DNA of 64,000 nt from Leucosporidium creatinivorum (lineage: Eukaryota; Basidiomycota; Microbotryomycetes; Leucosporidiales; Leucosporidiaceae), in NCBI GenBank assembly GCA_001600635.1, contig BCKL01000003.1:382308-446307 (forward strand). The letters run 5' to 3'. The notes under the pieces are model-generated. The model saw only the letters and a program-made list of their open reading frames with translations, made no database searches and was not told the origin of the DNA. A program made the translations under genes and the position numbers. This document shows positions 63,081 through 64,000 of this stretch, one piece after another (the stretch's first letter is position 1; the number at the start of each line of letters is the position of its first letter).

Positions 63081-64000
63081 ATGTCGGCCCTGCTGGAACG
63101 CTTGAGCGCGCTGCCTCGACGAGCGCTCGACTACTACCAGTCCCTGTCCTCGACGAGCCGATTGGCGCTGTGGGGCTATGTAGCGCTGCAAGTGGTCATC
63201 ACTGCTGCAGTGATCTACCAGGGACCAGCCGAGATCTTCGCCATGTGAATAGCAGAGCGATGGAGCTTGGGTGGACGAAGCTGACGCTCAAAACAATGCA
63301 GGCTCGCTGCTTGGGCTGAAGGACTGCGGGAAATGTACCTTGGATGGCTGCTACTGCTGGCCCTCACCACCCTCACCGCTTTCCCACCGCTCATCGGCTA
63401 CTCGACTTGCCAAACGATCGCTGGCTTCGCATTCGGCGTATGGAAGGGCTGGTACATCGCAGTCGGCGGATGCTTGCTTGGCTCGGTGCTCAGCTTCACG
63501 TGAGTTGAGCTTGCGAATCCTCCTTTGCTTTGCTGACCTTCTACGGCACAGATTCGTCCGCTACCTCATCGGCATGTTCGCGCCCATGCTCGCTCGCAAC
63601 CCGACCTTCAGAGCCATGTCGACTGCTGTTAGAGCAAAAGGACTCCCTCTCGTTATCCTCATTCGGTGAGCGCCTCTCGTGCCTCGGCCGCCGAGCGAGA
63701 GCTGACCCAGTTTCGGCGCCGACACAGCCTCTGCCCCTTCCCATTTCCCTACTCCAACGCGTTCTTCGCGAGCATCGAATCCGTCACCCTCTTCCAATTT
63801 GTCATCGCTACGCTCTGCATCACCCCGAAGCTCCTTCTGCACGTCTGGGTCGGGCAGAGGACGTTCTTGTTCGCCGACCCCGAGACGCGTGACAAGCTCG
63901 ACCCGCAGGCCAAGTGAGTGGAGCTCGTACAGTCCCGAAGTTTTGAGTGGAGCGTGAGTAGCCTTGAACCCCAACGGCTGACTCTCCGTCTCTTCACAGA
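63081..64000 (+). CDS. TVP38: TVP38/TMEM64 family Golgi membrane protein (3' end outside window)
   Basis: Start ATG 63081. Exons give MSALLERLSALPRRALDYYQ, a first membrane segment (LALWGYVALQVVITAAVIYQ), then LGWLLLLALTTLTAFPPLIG, GFAFGVWKGWYIAVGGCLLG, GSVLSFTFVRYLIGMFAPML and VILIRLCPFPFPYSNAFFAS, the VTT/SNARE-associated (DedA-like) domain. The R-x-CPFPFPYSNA turn between membrane helices is characteristic of the group; family members act in the Golgi and ER, with lipid scramblase activity shown for related VTT proteins. The gene is incomplete: the window ends just at a splice acceptor (TTCACAG) after the exon ending DPETRDKLDPQAK. Introns have GCTGAC branch sites. Confidence 0.88.

Overview
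This window looks like nuclear DNA of a basidiomycete yeast, most likely a red yeast of the Microbotryomycetes/Sporidiobolales (Rhodotorula/Rhodosporidium/Sporobolomyces type). The reasons are high GC, genes packed at short intervals on both strands, and many very short introns (about 50-80 nt) with GTGAG/GTAAG donors and a strongly conserved GCTGAC branch site just before the acceptor. Protein content is fungal: ORMDL, complex I assembly factor Ind1, a BEM2-type RhoGAP, MNN1-family and CAP10-family glycosyltransferases. The taxonomic call is inference; no rRNA or marker gene is present.

Layout from left to right: a doubtful small gene (55-414); CAP10/GT90 glycosyltransferase (1230-3297); LRR protein (3875-5531); DCR2-type phosphoesterase (minus, 5722-9047); RBR E3 ligase (minus, 9561-11030); penta-EF-hand protein (11513-12996); MLH3 (13152-16524); ORM/ORMDL (minus, 16758-17936); IND1/NUBPL (18976-20589); PHO85-type cyclin (minus, 21330-22642); a gene-free gap of about 4 kb; CDC48 (minus, 26807-30322); RPS7 (31173-32250); AP4A phosphorylase (minus, 33428-34630); M16 metallopeptidase (minus, 35112-39689); coiled-coil protein (minus, 39970-42111); hormone-sensitive-lipase-type hydrolase (42265-46063); peroxisomal-type SLC25 carrier (minus, 46318-47570); MNN1-type mannosyltransferase (minus, 47870-49779); VPS51 (minus, 50115-51140); an unidentified many-exon, partly hydrophobic gene (minus, about 51620-53359); BEM2-type RhoGAP (53837-61131); RPL29 (61950-62404); and TVP38/TMEM64 (63081 to the window edge).

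The genes are mostly housekeeping functions with no operon logic. Shared themes are coincidental neighbours: secretory pathway and lipids (ORM, TVP38, VPS51, mannosyltransferase, lipase, carrier), DNA repair (MLH3), and proteostasis (CDC48, RBR ligase, M16 peptidase, ribosomal proteins). Several pairs are head-to-head and must share promoters (ORM/IND1, CDC48/RPS7, coiled-coil/lipase).

The most unusual structure is a pair of inverted arms of about 0.9 kb (26055-26961 and 32362-33290). They flank the CDC48-RPS7 pair, and each arm carries an in-frame copy of the last CDC48 exon. Recombination between the arms would flip the 5.4 kb between them while leaving both essential genes intact, so the locus could exist in two orientations. 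Differences between the two CDC48 tails are almost all synonymous, as if both are, or recently were, under coding selection. The second oddity is an Ind1 homologue whose CPxC cluster-binding motif reads CPGS. I saw no tRNA, rRNA, transposon, LTR element or CRISPR array.
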